Assembly (NCBI GenBank): GCA_050297015.1
Contig: JBNKRZ010000011.1
Location: 62,001-126,000 of the forward strand
Reading direction: 5' to 3'
DNA length: 64,000 nt
DNA from: JACKJA01 sp050297015
GTDB taxonomy: Bacteria > Pseudomonadota > Alphaproteobacteria > Micavibrionales > Micavibrionaceae
Both the position numbers and the translations under genes were made by a program. How positions within the stretch are numbered: position 1 is the stretch's first letter; each line of letters starts with the position of its first letter. Below, piece after piece: positions 52,674 through 60,784 of the stretch. The notes below the pieces were generated by a model that saw nothing but the letters and a program-made list of their open reading frames with translations, was not told the origin of the DNA and did not search any database.

Positions 52674-53921
52674 ATGAAAAATTTTGAAGGCTTCGGCCTA
52701 TCCCCTGCGCTGAGCAAATCACTCGCGCACATGAAATATAAAACACCAACGCCTATTCAGGCGCAGGCTATTCCTCTTGCCCTTGAAGGGCATGACATTA
52801 TGGGTTCAGCACAGACTGGAACAGGTAAAACTGCTGCCTTTGCTATCCCTCTCATTGAAAAGCTTCTTACAAATCCGAGAGGTTCTGCCCTTGTGCTCAC
52901 GCCTACGCGGGAACTGGGTAAGCAGATCATGGAAATCATGCATCAACTGTTAGGGCCTAAAAGTTCAATCAAAACAGCCTTTATCATTGGTGGTGAGTCC
53001 ATGGGTAAGCAGCTAGGACAGCTTCGTGCTCGTCCCCGTTTAATTGTTGGAACACCCGGACGGATTAACGATCATCTAGAACGTGGCAATATGATGTTGC
53101 ATGACACTCAGTTTTTGGTTCTTGATGAAACGGACCGCATGTTGGATATGGGCTTCACCGTGCAGCTTGAAAAGATTTTCAAGTATATGCCGGATAAACG
53201 TCAAACGCTTATGTTCTCTGCTACCTTGCCAAAGAACATTTTAAAACTCTCGGAGAAATACCTTAATCACCCTAAACGCGTTTCTGTTGGTCAAACCAAT
53301 GTTGTTGCTAAGAATATCGAGCAAGAAGTCATCCGCATTGAACAAGATAAAAAATACAAAGAATTGATGCTTCAACTTGAAGAGCGCAGCGGCTCCATCA
53401 TCGTTTTTGTGAAAACAAAATATAACGCAGACAAAATGGCTAAGAATTTACGCCGGGATGGTTTTACATCCGAAGCGTTGCATGGTGATTTGCGCCAAAA
53501 CAAACGCGACAAGGTCATGCAGAACTTTCATAAAATGAATTTCCGCGTGCTTGTTGCAACTGATATTGCGGCTCGTGGTCTTGATGTGCCGCATATTGAG
53601 CATGTGATTAACTATGATCTGCCGCAAGTAGCTGAAGACTTTATTCACCGTATGGGAAGAACAGCCAGAGCCGGAGCAAAAGGCTCAGCAATTAGCTTTA
53701 TATCCAACCAAGATGGACGTAAATGGCATGCGATTGAAAGATTGTTAAATCCAGATGCCAAAGCTGAAACAGGACAAAAGCCGAAGAAAAATTCAAAATC
53801 ACGTCAAAAGCCTAGATCAGAAAAACATCGGAACGATAATGTGAAGCCATTTGTTAAAAAGAAGAAGAATGACAAGAAGCATAAACGGAGTTATAACCCG
53901 CATAAACAAAAGGCGGCATAA
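52674..53921 (+). CDS. DEAD-box RNA helicase (RhlE-like)
   Basis: 415 residues. Q motif with 'TPIQAQAIP', Walker A AQTGTGKT (46-53), PTREL, motif II DETD (151-154) instead of DEAD, FSATLP, 'VFVKTKYNADKMA', 'ATDIAARGLDVP' and 'HRMGRTARAG', followed by a Lys/Arg-rich C-terminal tail of about 60 residues typical of RhlE-type helicases. It unwinds RNA, for example in ribosome assembly at low temperature. It is located inside the tRNA-Val island and is more AT-rich than neighbours. It overlaps the next small gene's ATG by one base. Confidence 0.94.
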   Translation: MKNFEGFGLSPALSKSLAHMKYKTPTPIQAQAIPLALEGHDIMGSAQTGTGKTAAFAIPLIEKLLTNPRGSALVLTPTRELGKQIMEIMHQLLGPKSSIKTAFIIGGESMGKQLGQLRARPRLIVGTPGRINDHLERGNMMLHDTQFLVLDETDRMLDMGFTVQLEKIFKYMPDKRQTLMFSATLPKNILKLSEKYLNHPKRVSVGQTNVVAKNIEQEVIRIEQDKKYKELMLQLEERSGSIIVFVKTKYNADKMAKNLRRDGFTSEALHGDLRQNKRDKVMQNFHKMNFRVLVATDIAARGLDVPHIEHVINYDLPQVAEDFIHRMGRTARAGAKGSAISFISNQDGRKWHAIERLLNPDAKAETGQKPKKNSKSRQKPRSEKHRNDNVKPFVKKKKNDKKHKRSYNPHKQKAA

Positions 53922-54067
53922 TGCCCTTGCGAAGAAACCTGCATCTACTTTTTAGTGTTTTTCTTTTAATGTGTACACTAAGCGCATGTGCTTTTGCACC
54001 GGAAGAAAAAGCGGGAAAGAGCCCGGATAGCGGACTCAGGGACGGAGTTTTCAATTCCATCCCGTAA
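53921..54067 (+). CDS. Tiny lipoprotein, 48 aa
   Basis: Reads MPLRRNLHLLFSVFLLMCTL then SACAFAPEEK. Basic start, hydrophobic core and lipobox L-S-A-C (Cys23) give a mature peptide of about 26 residues, charged and Gly/Ser-rich. Its ATG overlaps the helicase stop (TAATG), so it is translationally coupled. Function unknown. The downstream 130 bases up to the right repeat contain an inverted TGTCA/TGACA pair and no gene. Confidence 0.6.
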   Translation: MPLRRNLHLLFSVFLLMCTLSACAFAPEEKAGKSPDSGLRDGVFNSIP

Positions 54068-54197
54068 ACTGGGATTGAACTGGAAATACTACAGTCAAAT
54101 TCTTAACAAGGTGTGTCATTAGTGTGACATTTAGGGAGGTACTTTAACAACCGCACGCGCTAGAAAGCGCTCAGAGCGGGATTTACAAAAAATGGTG

Positions 54198-54225
54198 TCA
54201 ATCCCAGTACCGCCCACCATTTTTC
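54198..54225 (+). repeat. attR-like direct repeat (tRNA-Val 3' end copy)
   Basis: Right copy of the 28-bp repeat. There is no upstream tRNA body, so this is not a second tRNA gene. Confidence 0.9.
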
Positions 54226-54307
54226 ACCCACCCCCCGCAAATAAAAATAATATTTAAAACCAAACAGTTAGCCAACATCTTCCTCTCCAAACGCAAAAAA
54301 CACTTGC

Positions 54308-54331
54308 ATTTACATAAAATTTTATGTAAAT
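54308..54331. promoter_or_regulatory. Perfect 24-bp palindrome at a candidate promoter
   Basis: ATTTACATAAAA followed by its exact reverse complement TTTTATGTAAAT. It covers the spacer and -10 side of a possible promoter (TTGCAT at 54304, TTAAAGAT at 54331). The half-site TTATGTAAA also occurs at 56492, downstream of a TetR gene. It may be an operator for a dimeric repressor. Confidence 0.5.
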
Positions 54332-54339
54332 TAAAGATA

Positions 54340-54560
54340 TAAGGTGATTGCAACGGCAATCGATAAGAGTAGGTAACAAGAATTTAGTGTCTCCCCCAAG
54401 GACACGCGTGAGGAAAAAGGCCGAGGAGGACGCCAAACAGGCACAGCAAACCAACCGCAGAGCCTGTAATGTAAGGAGAGTTTTATATCTTCGTTTGAAG
54501 TTTTACCAATCTGATATCTGTTCCCTTCAAACCGCTTGTTTTTCAAGCGGTTCTTTTTTT
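54340..54560 (+). ncRNA. Candidate structured stand-alone RNA
   Basis: Following the palindrome, hairpins line up without a credible reading frame: GATTGC/GCAATC (54346-54361), GTGTC/GACAC (54387-54405), GCGT/ACGC (54406-54433), ACAGGC/GCCTGT (54437-54467), then a strong intrinsic terminator at 54530-54560. The only long frame across it runs through the terminator. The next gene is convergent, so this is not a leader of a downstream gene. I recognise no known family. An island-edge sRNA is the working idea. Confidence 0.45.
54530..54560 (+). terminator. Rho-independent terminator
   Basis: Nine-bp perfect stem AACCGCTTG/CAAGCGGTT with a TTTTT loop and the tail CTTTTTTT. It ends transcription coming from 54.3 kb before the convergent ATP-grasp gene. 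Confidence 0.85.
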
Positions 54561-54618
54561 GAGGAACGCCATAAATTAAATCAGATTATTAAAAAAATTT
54601 TCAGATCAAAAAATATGA

Positions 54619-55563
54619 TTACGCTTCGCGGCCGATTTCCAAAAACGGTACATTTTCTTTTGCCCGGACATGCCGCTTCATAGCCTCGAAGATTTTCTGG
54701 GGGATATTCGTATCACAAGCTTTTTCCAGCCCTTTAAAGCCGGGGAACGTGTTCGCCTCACAAACCGTATAGCCATCATCGGTGAACAACAAATCTATCC
54801 CCGCCACCTGAATATCCAAAACCCTGGCCGTATCAATAGCCAGCTTTGTAGCCTCCTCGTCAGGCACAAAACAATGAACGGACCCCCCAGTACTGTAATT
54901 GGCTTTAAAGCTCCCCTCTTTCGCGCGGCGTTCCATCGAAGCAACCACTTCGCCATCGACGACAAACAAGCGCAAATCGCGGCCATGACTGTTCGCAATA
55001 AATTTTTGGAAAATCAGCTGAATATTCGGGTTTGTTTCACCGATCAGCTCCATCAAATCTTTAAAAGCAGCGGCATTATCGATCAAAAACACGCCACTAC
55101 CGTTAGAGCCCAAAATCGTTTTCACGACCACCGGGAAACCAATCGTACGCTCGATCAAATCCATATCCACCGGAAATTTAGCAAGCATCGTCGTCGGCGT
55201 GGGCAAGCCGCTTTCCGCGAGAACCTGATGAGAATGGAGCTTATCGGCAACGGTTTCAATTGTCGCGGCATTGTTAAAAATATTAACGCCCAGCCGCTCC
55301 AACTGACGTACAATTGCCAGAGAGAAATAACCGCGGTTCCCGTGCTCCATATAGGGAAAAACGAAATCCGGCAAAGAAACGGGATTGCCGTCTATAAGGA
55401 TAGAATCACGATCTTCCCCCTCAACCAATAAATCAAATTGCGAGGGTTTGAAAATTTTAACATCCACATCCATGGCCGGACCTTCAGCCAAAAAACGGCG
55501 TGCTTCATACGCCAAATCGGCCGTGGATTCAATATCTTCACCGTAAATAAGCCAGACTTCCAT
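54619..55563 (-). CDS. RimK-like ATP-grasp ligase
   Basis: 314 residues. ATP-grasp fold with the RimK plan: 'IFNNAATIETVADKLHSHQVLAESGLPTP' (RimK-like preATP segment), 'FPVVVKTILGSNGSGV' (ATP-binding Lys and Gly loop), 'FQKFIANSHGRDLRLFVV' and 'VCEANTFPGFKGLEKA' (metal-binding Asn). Members add amino acids, often glutamate, to protein or small-molecule acceptors. The acceptor here is unknown. It reads leftward and is followed by the terminator of the candidate RNA on the opposite strand. Confidence 0.86.
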   Translation of the reverse strand: MEVWLIYGEDIESTADLAYEARRFLAEGPAMDVDVKIFKPSQFDLLVEGEDRDSILIDGNPVSLPDFVFPYMEHGNRGYFSLAIVRQLERLGVNIFNNAATIETVADKLHSHQVLAESGLPTPTTMLAKFPVDMDLIERTIGFPVVVKTILGSNGSGVFLIDNAAAFKDLMELIGETNPNIQLIFQKFIANSHGRDLRLFVVDGEVVASMERRAKEGSFKANYSTGGSVHCFVPDEEATKLAIDTARVLDIQVAGIDLLFTDDGYTVCEANTFPGFKGLEKACDTNIPQKIFEAMKRHVRAKENVPFLEIGREA

Positions 55564-55837
55564 AGGTCTTGTACGCTCTTAACTACTCTACTAATTGTGC
55601 CGTTTTTACTTTAACAAGGCGCTATTCTTACACCATTTTCTAATATTTGCCAAATCCGTAGCGACAAATAGCTATTATCGCAAAAATAGATTTATATTTT
55701 GCAAACATTTCGACATTTACAGCACAATATTAACGTATGCTATTATTTTTTCACTCCCCCTCTTGCTTTTCTCAAACTTCATAAGTATAACGACACGCAT
55801 CGTATAACAATCAAGAGACACGAAGAGGAGTAGGCCC

Positions 55838-56461
55838 ATGATGGCGGAAAGAGCCCTGCACGACCAAACCGACGATCAAAACGACGAACCCGCGAAAGCC
55901 GGGCGTCCGCGCTCCGAAAAGTCCCGAAAAAAGATACTGGACGCCACACGCCGTCTCCTCACACATATGAGCATGGATGAGCTTTCTATCGAAGCCATCG
56001 CCAAAAAAGCCAAAGTCGGAAAGACAACCATTTACCGCTGGTGGCCGAACAAAGCCACAGTCGCCATGGAGGCTTTCCTCGAGCAGCCCGGCCTACAGAA
56101 CATCATCCCCAGCAACGCCAATCCCATCGACGCCGTTGAACGTCAGCTCGAAAATTTGGTACGCCAGTTACGCGGCCAAAACGGACGAATTATCGCCGGG
56201 ATTATCGCCGAAAGCCAATCCGACCCTGACGTTTTGGATTTGCTCTATGAAGCTTTCCTGAAAGACCGCGTTGAAACCCTGCACGAGAAAATCGAAGCCG
56301 GAAAAGAAAGCGGCGATTTCAGAGAAGACCTCGACACAGCCATTGCCATCGATATGCTAATGGGGCCGCTTTTCCTGCGCGTGCTGAGTGGGGAAGCCGC
56401 CATCGACAACTTTTTTGCCGAAAACTTCCCCCGTCAGGCTGTTGATGCCCTGCGCGCGTAA
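55838..56461 (+). CDS. TetR-family transcriptional regulator
   Basis: 207 residues. DNA-binding helix-turn-helix about 27-72: 'ILDATRRLLTHMSMDELSIEAIAKKAKVGKTTIYRWWPNKATV' split over the core, with the GKTTIYRWW signature. The C-terminal ligand domain is of the TetR_C_11 type ('LMGPLFLRVLSGEA'). The gap 55564-55837 upstream shows no gene, is AT-rich and holds both divergent promoters. The ribosome site is GAGGAG. A small exported protein is encoded 97 bases downstream; its promoter may be the target. Confidence 0.9.
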   Translation: MMAERALHDQTDDQNDEPAKAGRPRSEKSRKKILDATRRLLTHMSMDELSIEAIAKKAKVGKTTIYRWWPNKATVAMEAFLEQPGLQNIIPSNANPIDAVERQLENLVRQLRGQNGRIIAGIIAESQSDPDVLDLLYEAFLKDRVETLHEKIEAGKESGDFREDLDTAIAIDMLMGPLFLRVLSGEAAIDNFFAENFPRQAVDALRA

Positions 56462-56558
56462 TGTTTGCTAAGAAAGTACAAATTTGCATTATGTAAAAAC
56501 TTATGCTAATCTGCCGGGCATTAAAGACTAAATTTTTGAAAGATTAAGGATAAACCCC

Positions 56559-56852
56559 ATGAGCCTCGGAAAAATCACTATTGTCCCCGCTTTTGCTTTG
56601 CTGACAGCAGGTTTTATTTATAGCAACCTGACCTATACTCCTGAAGCGCCACAAAAACCGGAACCGCGCTGGACGGAAAAAGATGCCATTGCGCAGAATA
56701 ATCGTGAATTGCCAACGGTCTGGGAAAAAACGGCAACGGCAACGGCAACAGAAACGTCCCAACCCGCCAATGAACTCGGACAACATATAAATCCCCCCGT
56801 AATCAAAACCGAGGATCGGGCGGAATACGTGAATAATCAACCAACATTATAA
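56559..56852 (+). CDS. Small membrane-anchored or exported protein, 97 aa
   Basis: N-terminal hydrophobic stretch (about 6-22: 'ITIVPAFALLTAGFIYS') without a clear cleavage site, then a hydrophilic Pro/Thr/Glu-rich part with an alternating Thr-Ala run. Not recognised. Probably regulated with or by the TetR gene just upstream. It has its own terminator. Confidence 0.6.
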   Translation: MSLGKITIVPAFALLTAGFIYSNLTYTPEAPQKPEPRWTEKDAIAQNNRELPTVWEKTATATATETSQPANELGQHINPPVIKTEDRAEYVNNQPTL

Positions 56853-56894
56853 CCAGTGTACCTCAATAATCTGATTTTTCAGATGATACTGTTC

Positions 56895-56924
56895 AAAACC
56901 ACCTGCCTGCGTAGGTGGTTTTTT
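56895..56924 (+). terminator. Rho-independent terminator
   Basis: Stem AAAACCACCT/AGGTGGTTTT with the loop GCCTGCGT and a T-run, 42 bases after the stop of the small protein. It is close to symmetric and may act on both strands. Confidence 0.85.
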
Positions 56925-56951
56925 ATAGCGCAAATAAGCCCCCCACGATAG

Positions 56952-58280
56952 ATGACAAACCCTAAGATTTCCCCTACACTGTCCTCCATGGATTCCGTTG
57001 ACCTTACCTTTATAGAACAAATACCGCACTGGCTGGAGACTCATGTCCTGACCACAGGCACAGCTGTTCAGGGCGTATTAATCCTCATCGCGTTAACTGC
57101 CGGTTTTTTTGTCCGGAAGTTTTCCCTGCCGCCGTTGCATAAAGCCATTGATTCCACGCCCCTGAAATGGCGCACCCGTCAGGCGTTAAAGAACATCACC
57201 CGCCTGAGCATGCAGGTAAGCGCCCTGATTATTATCCTGATCGGCAGCATCATCGCCGCATCGGGCCTCTTCGGAGCCTCATTCAATACCGCACTGGCAC
57301 AAGCCGCCATGTCTCTTTTATTAGCATGGGTGGTTATCCGTACGGTCCTCCAGTTGGTTGAAAATACGGCTCTGCGCAATTTGTTCGCCCTGATGATCTG
57401 GACCATTGCGGCGCTGGAAATCCTTGGCATTCTGGATGAAACCGTCGCCGCTCTCGACTCCGTCGGCATGGATATGGGAGATTTCCGCCTTTCCGCCCTT
57501 ACAGTTATCAAGGGATTATTAGCCGTCTTTTTACTGCTTTACGCCGCCATTTTCACATCCGGCATGGCCGAAAAACGCCTCACAAAAATAAAAGGGCTCA
57601 CCCCGTCATCGCGCGTTTTGGTCGGAAAAATTATTCGCATCACTCTGATTAGCATAGCGCTTTTGATCGGGATTACCTCCACCGGCATTGATTTATCCTT
57701 GTTTGCCGTCTTTGGCGGTGCCATCGGTCTGGGGATTGGTTTTGGCCTGCAAAAAGTCATCTCCAACCTGTTCTCCGGCATGCTCCTCCTGATGGACAAA
57801 TCCATCAAGCCCGGTGATATTCTTGAGCTGCCCGGCAATATTTTCGGCTGGGTCGAGCATATGGGGGCGCGTTATACTGAAATCGTCACACGTGATAACA
57901 AATCGTTTCTGATTCCTAATGAGGACTTTGTCACACAGCAAGTTGTTAACTGGTCCCACGGCAACACACTGGTCCGGATAGAAGTTTCCTTCGGGGTTGA
58001 TTACCGCCATAACCCACATGAAATTAAGGATATGGCTGAGGAAGCCGCCAAAACCCCGGACCGCGTGGTGCAAGACCCGGCCCCCGTCTGCCACTTCGTC
58101 GAATTCGGAGACTCATCCCTGCAATTCAAGCTACGCTTCTGGATCGAAGACGCCGAAAAGGGCGTCACCAATATGCGTGGCGCCGTGATGCTAGCCCTGT
58201 GGGATACATTCAAAGAAAACGGCATACAAATCCCCTATCCGCAACGCGTCGTGCATTTACACAACACGGAATCTGTTTAG
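56952..58280 (+). CDS. MscS-family mechanosensitive channel
   Basis: 442 residues. Several N-terminal membrane helices (about 40-250), then the MscS pore helix 'FAVFGGAIGLGIGFGLQKVISNLFSG' (about 258-283, with Gly-rich packing and a kink region) and the cytoplasmic beta and alpha/beta domains ('DILELPGNIFGWVEHMGARYTEI', 'LIPNEDFVTQQVVNWS'). It releases solutes on osmotic downshock. It begins 27 bases after the terminator, so it must have its own short promoter or read-through supply. Confidence 0.92.
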   Translation: MTNPKISPTLSSMDSVDLTFIEQIPHWLETHVLTTGTAVQGVLILIALTAGFFVRKFSLPPLHKAIDSTPLKWRTRQALKNITRLSMQVSALIIILIGSIIAASGLFGASFNTALAQAAMSLLLAWVVIRTVLQLVENTALRNLFALMIWTIAALEILGILDETVAALDSVGMDMGDFRLSALTVIKGLLAVFLLLYAAIFTSGMAEKRLTKIKGLTPSSRVLVGKIIRITLISIALLIGITSTGIDLSLFAVFGGAIGLGIGFGLQKVISNLFSGMLLLMDKSIKPGDILELPGNIFGWVEHMGARYTEIVTRDNKSFLIPNEDFVTQQVVNWSHGNTLVRIEVSFGVDYRHNPHEIKDMAEEAAKTPDRVVQDPAPVCHFVEFGDSSLQFKLRFWIEDAEKGVTNMRGAVMLALWDTFKENGIQIPYPQRVVHLHNTESV

Positions 58281-58380
58281 GGTCAGCCCCCCTTCCTAAA
58301 CACCGCGCACCTTTTACGATTAATCTTGCTTTGATTTTATGTTTAATGATATGCATTTTAATTATATCTAAAGTGCAAAA

Positions 58381-58716
58381 ATGTTACAGCTGCAAAATAT
58401 GGGTAAAAAAATAAACGATAAGGATGAGATCATTGCGCTATTCCAGGAAGTCGCCATCGGGCACACCGCATTGGAAACGCTGGAATCTCAGTCATTAATC
58501 GCCACCTTCAGAGATGGTGACTATCTTGGAATATGCGCCACCTATCGCTTGAGAGAGATATTTGGCAAAGACGCCGCATACGTCAATGCCAAAGACTATA
58601 ATCTCCTACGCGCTAGGAAAGACGGATGTAAGAATTTCTTAAAACAGATCGAAAGAACAGAGCGGCAAAACACTCAAACCGCATCTTCTCCGCCCAAAAC
58701 CATGGCTGTAGCATGA
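58381..58716 (+). CDS. Hypothetical protein, 111 aa
   Basis: ATG 58381 or the Met at 58399 (preceded by a weak site). The product is hydrophilic and mostly helical, with 'IALFQEVAIGHTALETLESQ' and 'RLREIFGKDAAYVNAKDYNLL'. It overlaps the convergent ahpD by 43 bases. No family recognised. Confidence 0.5.
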   Translation: MLQLQNMGKKINDKDEIIALFQEVAIGHTALETLESQSLIATFRDGDYLGICATYRLREIFGKDAAYVNAKDYNLLRARKDGCKNFLKQIERTERQNTQTASSPPKTMAVA

Positions 58717-59210
58717 ACAACGGCAGCAATCCGCGCCGCGCACCATATCTGTTCTTTTTCCATCGTGCCGTGATGGCGTAGCTTTTTATCGTGGACATCC
58801 ACGCAATATTTACATCCATTAATAATCGAGACGGCCAAAGACCACAGCTCGAAATCATGAGAATCAACTCCCGCACCGGGATTGGCAATAATCTTCATAT
58901 CCAGACCGGATTCCATGCCCCGGTACACATCATCGCGCACCATACCGTAAAATCTATAATACGTATTATTCTGGGCCATAATGGCATGCGCCGCCTTCGC
59001 GCCCTCCCTATTCGCCGCATCCAGATGCTTATCACACTCATCGGAAGCCGCCTTAATCACCACCGGATTCCCACAGGCCAGCGCCGTCGCCAATAATGTG
59101 CCATAAAGCTGCGTCGGCGTTAATATATCCTCCGCCAAAATCCGGGACAGATTTGTCCGTACATCGCTGGCATAATCCGGCAAAGCATTCATCAGGGTTT
59201 CAATAGACAT
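58674..59210 (-). CDS. ahpD: Alkyl hydroperoxide reductase AhpD-like protein
   Basis: 178 residues, carboxymuconolactone decarboxylase fold with the catalytic motif NGCKYCVDVH (Cys133, Cys136, His140), as in AhpD. It reduces the partner peroxiredoxin and works with the peroxiredoxin encoded just upstream (75-base gap), forming a hydroperoxide-detoxifying pair. Confidence 0.93.
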   Translation of the reverse strand: MSIETLMNALPDYASDVRTNLSRILAEDILTPTQLYGTLLATALACGNPVVIKAASDECDKHLDAANREGAKAAHAIMAQNNTYYRFYGMVRDDVYRGMESGLDMKIIANPGAGVDSHDFELWSLAVSIINGCKYCVDVHDKKLRHHGTMEKEQIWCAARIAAVVHATAMVLGGEDAV

Positions 59211-59284
59211 CTGTTATCCTCCATAAGAAAAGACGGTGTAGGTTGTTCTACACCGCCTTCCTTTAATCATCAAGTAAGACAAAA

Positions 59285-59872
59285 CTACGCCGCTTCGGTA
59301 ATTTTATCGGCCTCGCTCTTCGGATCGATTGTCGCGCCGCCCAACGGACGGGCACAAGGCGCAAGATCGCCCGTTTGTGCCGCATCAAGAATACGCAGCG
59401 TTTCCTCAGGATTCCGGCCAACATTCAAACCATTCACGGACACATGCTGGATAATGTTTTCCGGATCGACAATAATCGTCGCGCGCAAGCAAACACCGGC
59501 ATCAAAATCACGCACGCCCAAACCGTCGATTAAAGACCCGTTCGTATCGGCAAAGCCCCATTGGCTAAGACGTGCCAAACCGGGGTGTTCCCGGCGCCAT
59601 GCGAGCTTACAAAATTCGTTATCCGAGCTACCGCCTAGAACCACGCAATTGCGCTTTTCGAATTCGGGTTGCAAATTTGCAAATTCGATAATTTCCGTCG
59701 GACAGATAAAAGTAAAATCTTTCGGATAAAAGAAGAATACTTTCCATTTCCCTTCAAAACTATCTTGCGTAATTGTTTCAAATGCAGACTCACCATTTTC
59801 TTCGTGAGCCATAAAACCGGGTTTCACACCGGTAATTTCAAATTCAGGCATTAAATCGCCAACACCGAGCAT
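59285..59872 (-). CDS. ahpC: Peroxiredoxin, AhpC type
   Basis: 195 residues. Peroxidatic Cys57 in FTFICPTEI and resolving Cys173 in DLAPCARP, with Arg in the 'GVCLRATIIVD' segment. The sequence is of the AhpC group that pairs with AhpD. It reduces H2O2 and organic peroxides. The upstream 130-base gap has no obvious OxyR site that I could confirm. Confidence 0.94.
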   Translation of the reverse strand: MLGVGDLMPEFEITGVKPGFMAHEENGESAFETITQDSFEGKWKVFFFYPKDFTFICPTEIIEFANLQPEFEKRNCVVLGGSSDNEFCKLAWRREHPGLARLSQWGFADTNGSLIDGLGVRDFDAGVCLRATIIVDPENIIQHVSVNGLNVGRNPEETLRILDAAQTGDLAPCARPLGGATIDPKSEADKITEAA

Positions 59873-60002
59873 AGTCTCTCTCTCCTATTTATTTACGTTA
59901 AGTGGATAACAACAAAAACTTATCTAGCGCTACCATGCGCCGTTTCAAGAGACTTTTAAAGGAAAATTTTGGGAAAGAGCTATGTTTGAAATTTCCCCAA
60001 AA

Positions 60003-60488
60003 TCAATCATCGTTACGCTCAAAAGGCCTTTCGTTACCACGCTCCCGGCGATCACCCGGTTTTTCACCGGGATGTTGACTAAAGTGAATCAAATGCATCC
60101 CCAGTTTCTTACGCTCTTCTGCGGGCAAACGTTCCGCCATCTTTTTTATGGTTTGCGCGTGCATCCGCATCATTTCATTTTGCCCGGCCAATAGCCCCTC
60201 AATTGCCCTGTCATAGGCCTGCGGATCAAAGTTTTCAGCCGCCATCACATCCATAAGCGCTTCGCGCTGCTCATGGGCATCACGAATGCACTCTGCCATA
60301 TCTTTCCGGTTTTTTCTGAATGTCCGCGCCATTAAATGCTGTGTCTCCGGCGAAAGATTTTCCCGCGCCATCGGTCCATGCCCGGGCATATGACGCAAAG
60401 CCTTAAAAGCAAATCCAGCGCCAGCCGCAATCAACAACACATTTAAAACCAACGAGACGGTAAAAATAATTTTCAAAGTCCGGGTCAT
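60003..60488 (-). CDS. Periplasmic metal-resistance/Spy-like protein
   Basis: 161 residues. N-terminal membrane or signal helix (about 7-28), then a helical periplasmic part rich in His and Met: 'LRHMPGHGPMARENLSPETQHLMARTFRKNRKDM', with 'MMRMHAQTI' later. This composition and helical plan match the Metal_resist/Spy-CpxP-like group (CzcI, CnrX). They sense or buffer metals or envelope stress. It overlaps the putative anti-sigma gene by 4 bases (ATGA) and belongs to the ECF operon. Confidence 0.8.
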   Translation of the reverse strand: MTRTLKIIFTVSLVLNVLLIAAGAGFAFKALRHMPGHGPMARENLSPETQHLMARTFRKNRKDMAECIRDAHEQREALMDVMAAENFDPQAYDRAIEGLLAGQNEMMRMHAQTIKKMAERLPAEERKKLGMHLIHFSQHPGEKPGDRRERGNERPFERNDD

Positions 60489-60784
60489 AAAACCTCCTCA
60501 CTGATATAGAGAAAACTGCTCCAATCCTCTTGCGTCAAAATGTAAAAATCTTCAGCTTCAAGCCCAAAAAACAAGCCCACGACAAGGCAAGCCGCAAAAG
60601 CGATAGCCGGCTGAGGCAAGATAAAGAAATCCGCCAACTCGCTCCACCACGGACGCGGCACACCAGCCACATCCCGTGACCCGGCCGCCGCAATAATCCG
60701 TTCCGCCAAACCACCGGGTGCGGATGGCACATACCGCTGGCTTAATAAATATTCTAACTTTTCATCATCCCGTTCATGTGTCAT
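60485..60784 (-). CDS. Putative membrane anti-sigma factor, 99 aa
   Basis: N-terminal cytoplasmic part (about 1-48) with 'LEYLLSQRYVPSAPGGLAERIIAAA', then one membrane helix (about 54-72, 'PAIAFAACLVVGLFFGL') and a short outer tail. It sits between an ECF sigma factor and a periplasmic metal-sensor-like gene, the usual place of an anti-sigma factor. No zinc-finger motif is seen. Identity is by context and topology. Confidence 0.7.
   Translation of the reverse strand: MTHERDDEKLEYLLSQRYVPSAPGGLAERIIAAAGSRDVAGVPRPWWSELADFFILPQPAIAFAACLVVGLFFGLEAEDFYILTQEDWSSFLYISEEVL

Larger units (their letters stand above)
51850..54225 (+). mobile_element. 2.35 kb island integrated at the tRNA-Val 3' end
   Basis: The 28 bases at 51850-51877 (starting TCAATCCCAGTACCGCCCAC) recur exactly at 54198-54225. 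The first copy completes the tRNA-Val gene, and the second is only the tRNA 3' end. This is the footprint of a tyrosine-recombinase element in a tRNA. Next to the left copy lies the decayed start of an integrase. The 11-mer AGGTGTGTCAT is found near both ends (51922, 54109) and may be an arm-type site. Cargo: cold-shock protein, DEAD-box helicase, tiny lipoprotein. Cargo genes use more A/T-ending codons than the flanks. Confidence 0.85.

Noticed and set aside
54198..54225. A second tRNA-Val gene
   Set aside because: Only the 3' 22 bases of the tRNA are present; there is no acceptor 5' strand, D-arm or anticodon arm.
54348..54683. 111-codon frame across the candidate RNA
   Set aside because: It reads through a strong terminator and into the antisense of the ATP-grasp gene, has no ribosome site, and does not resemble a protein.
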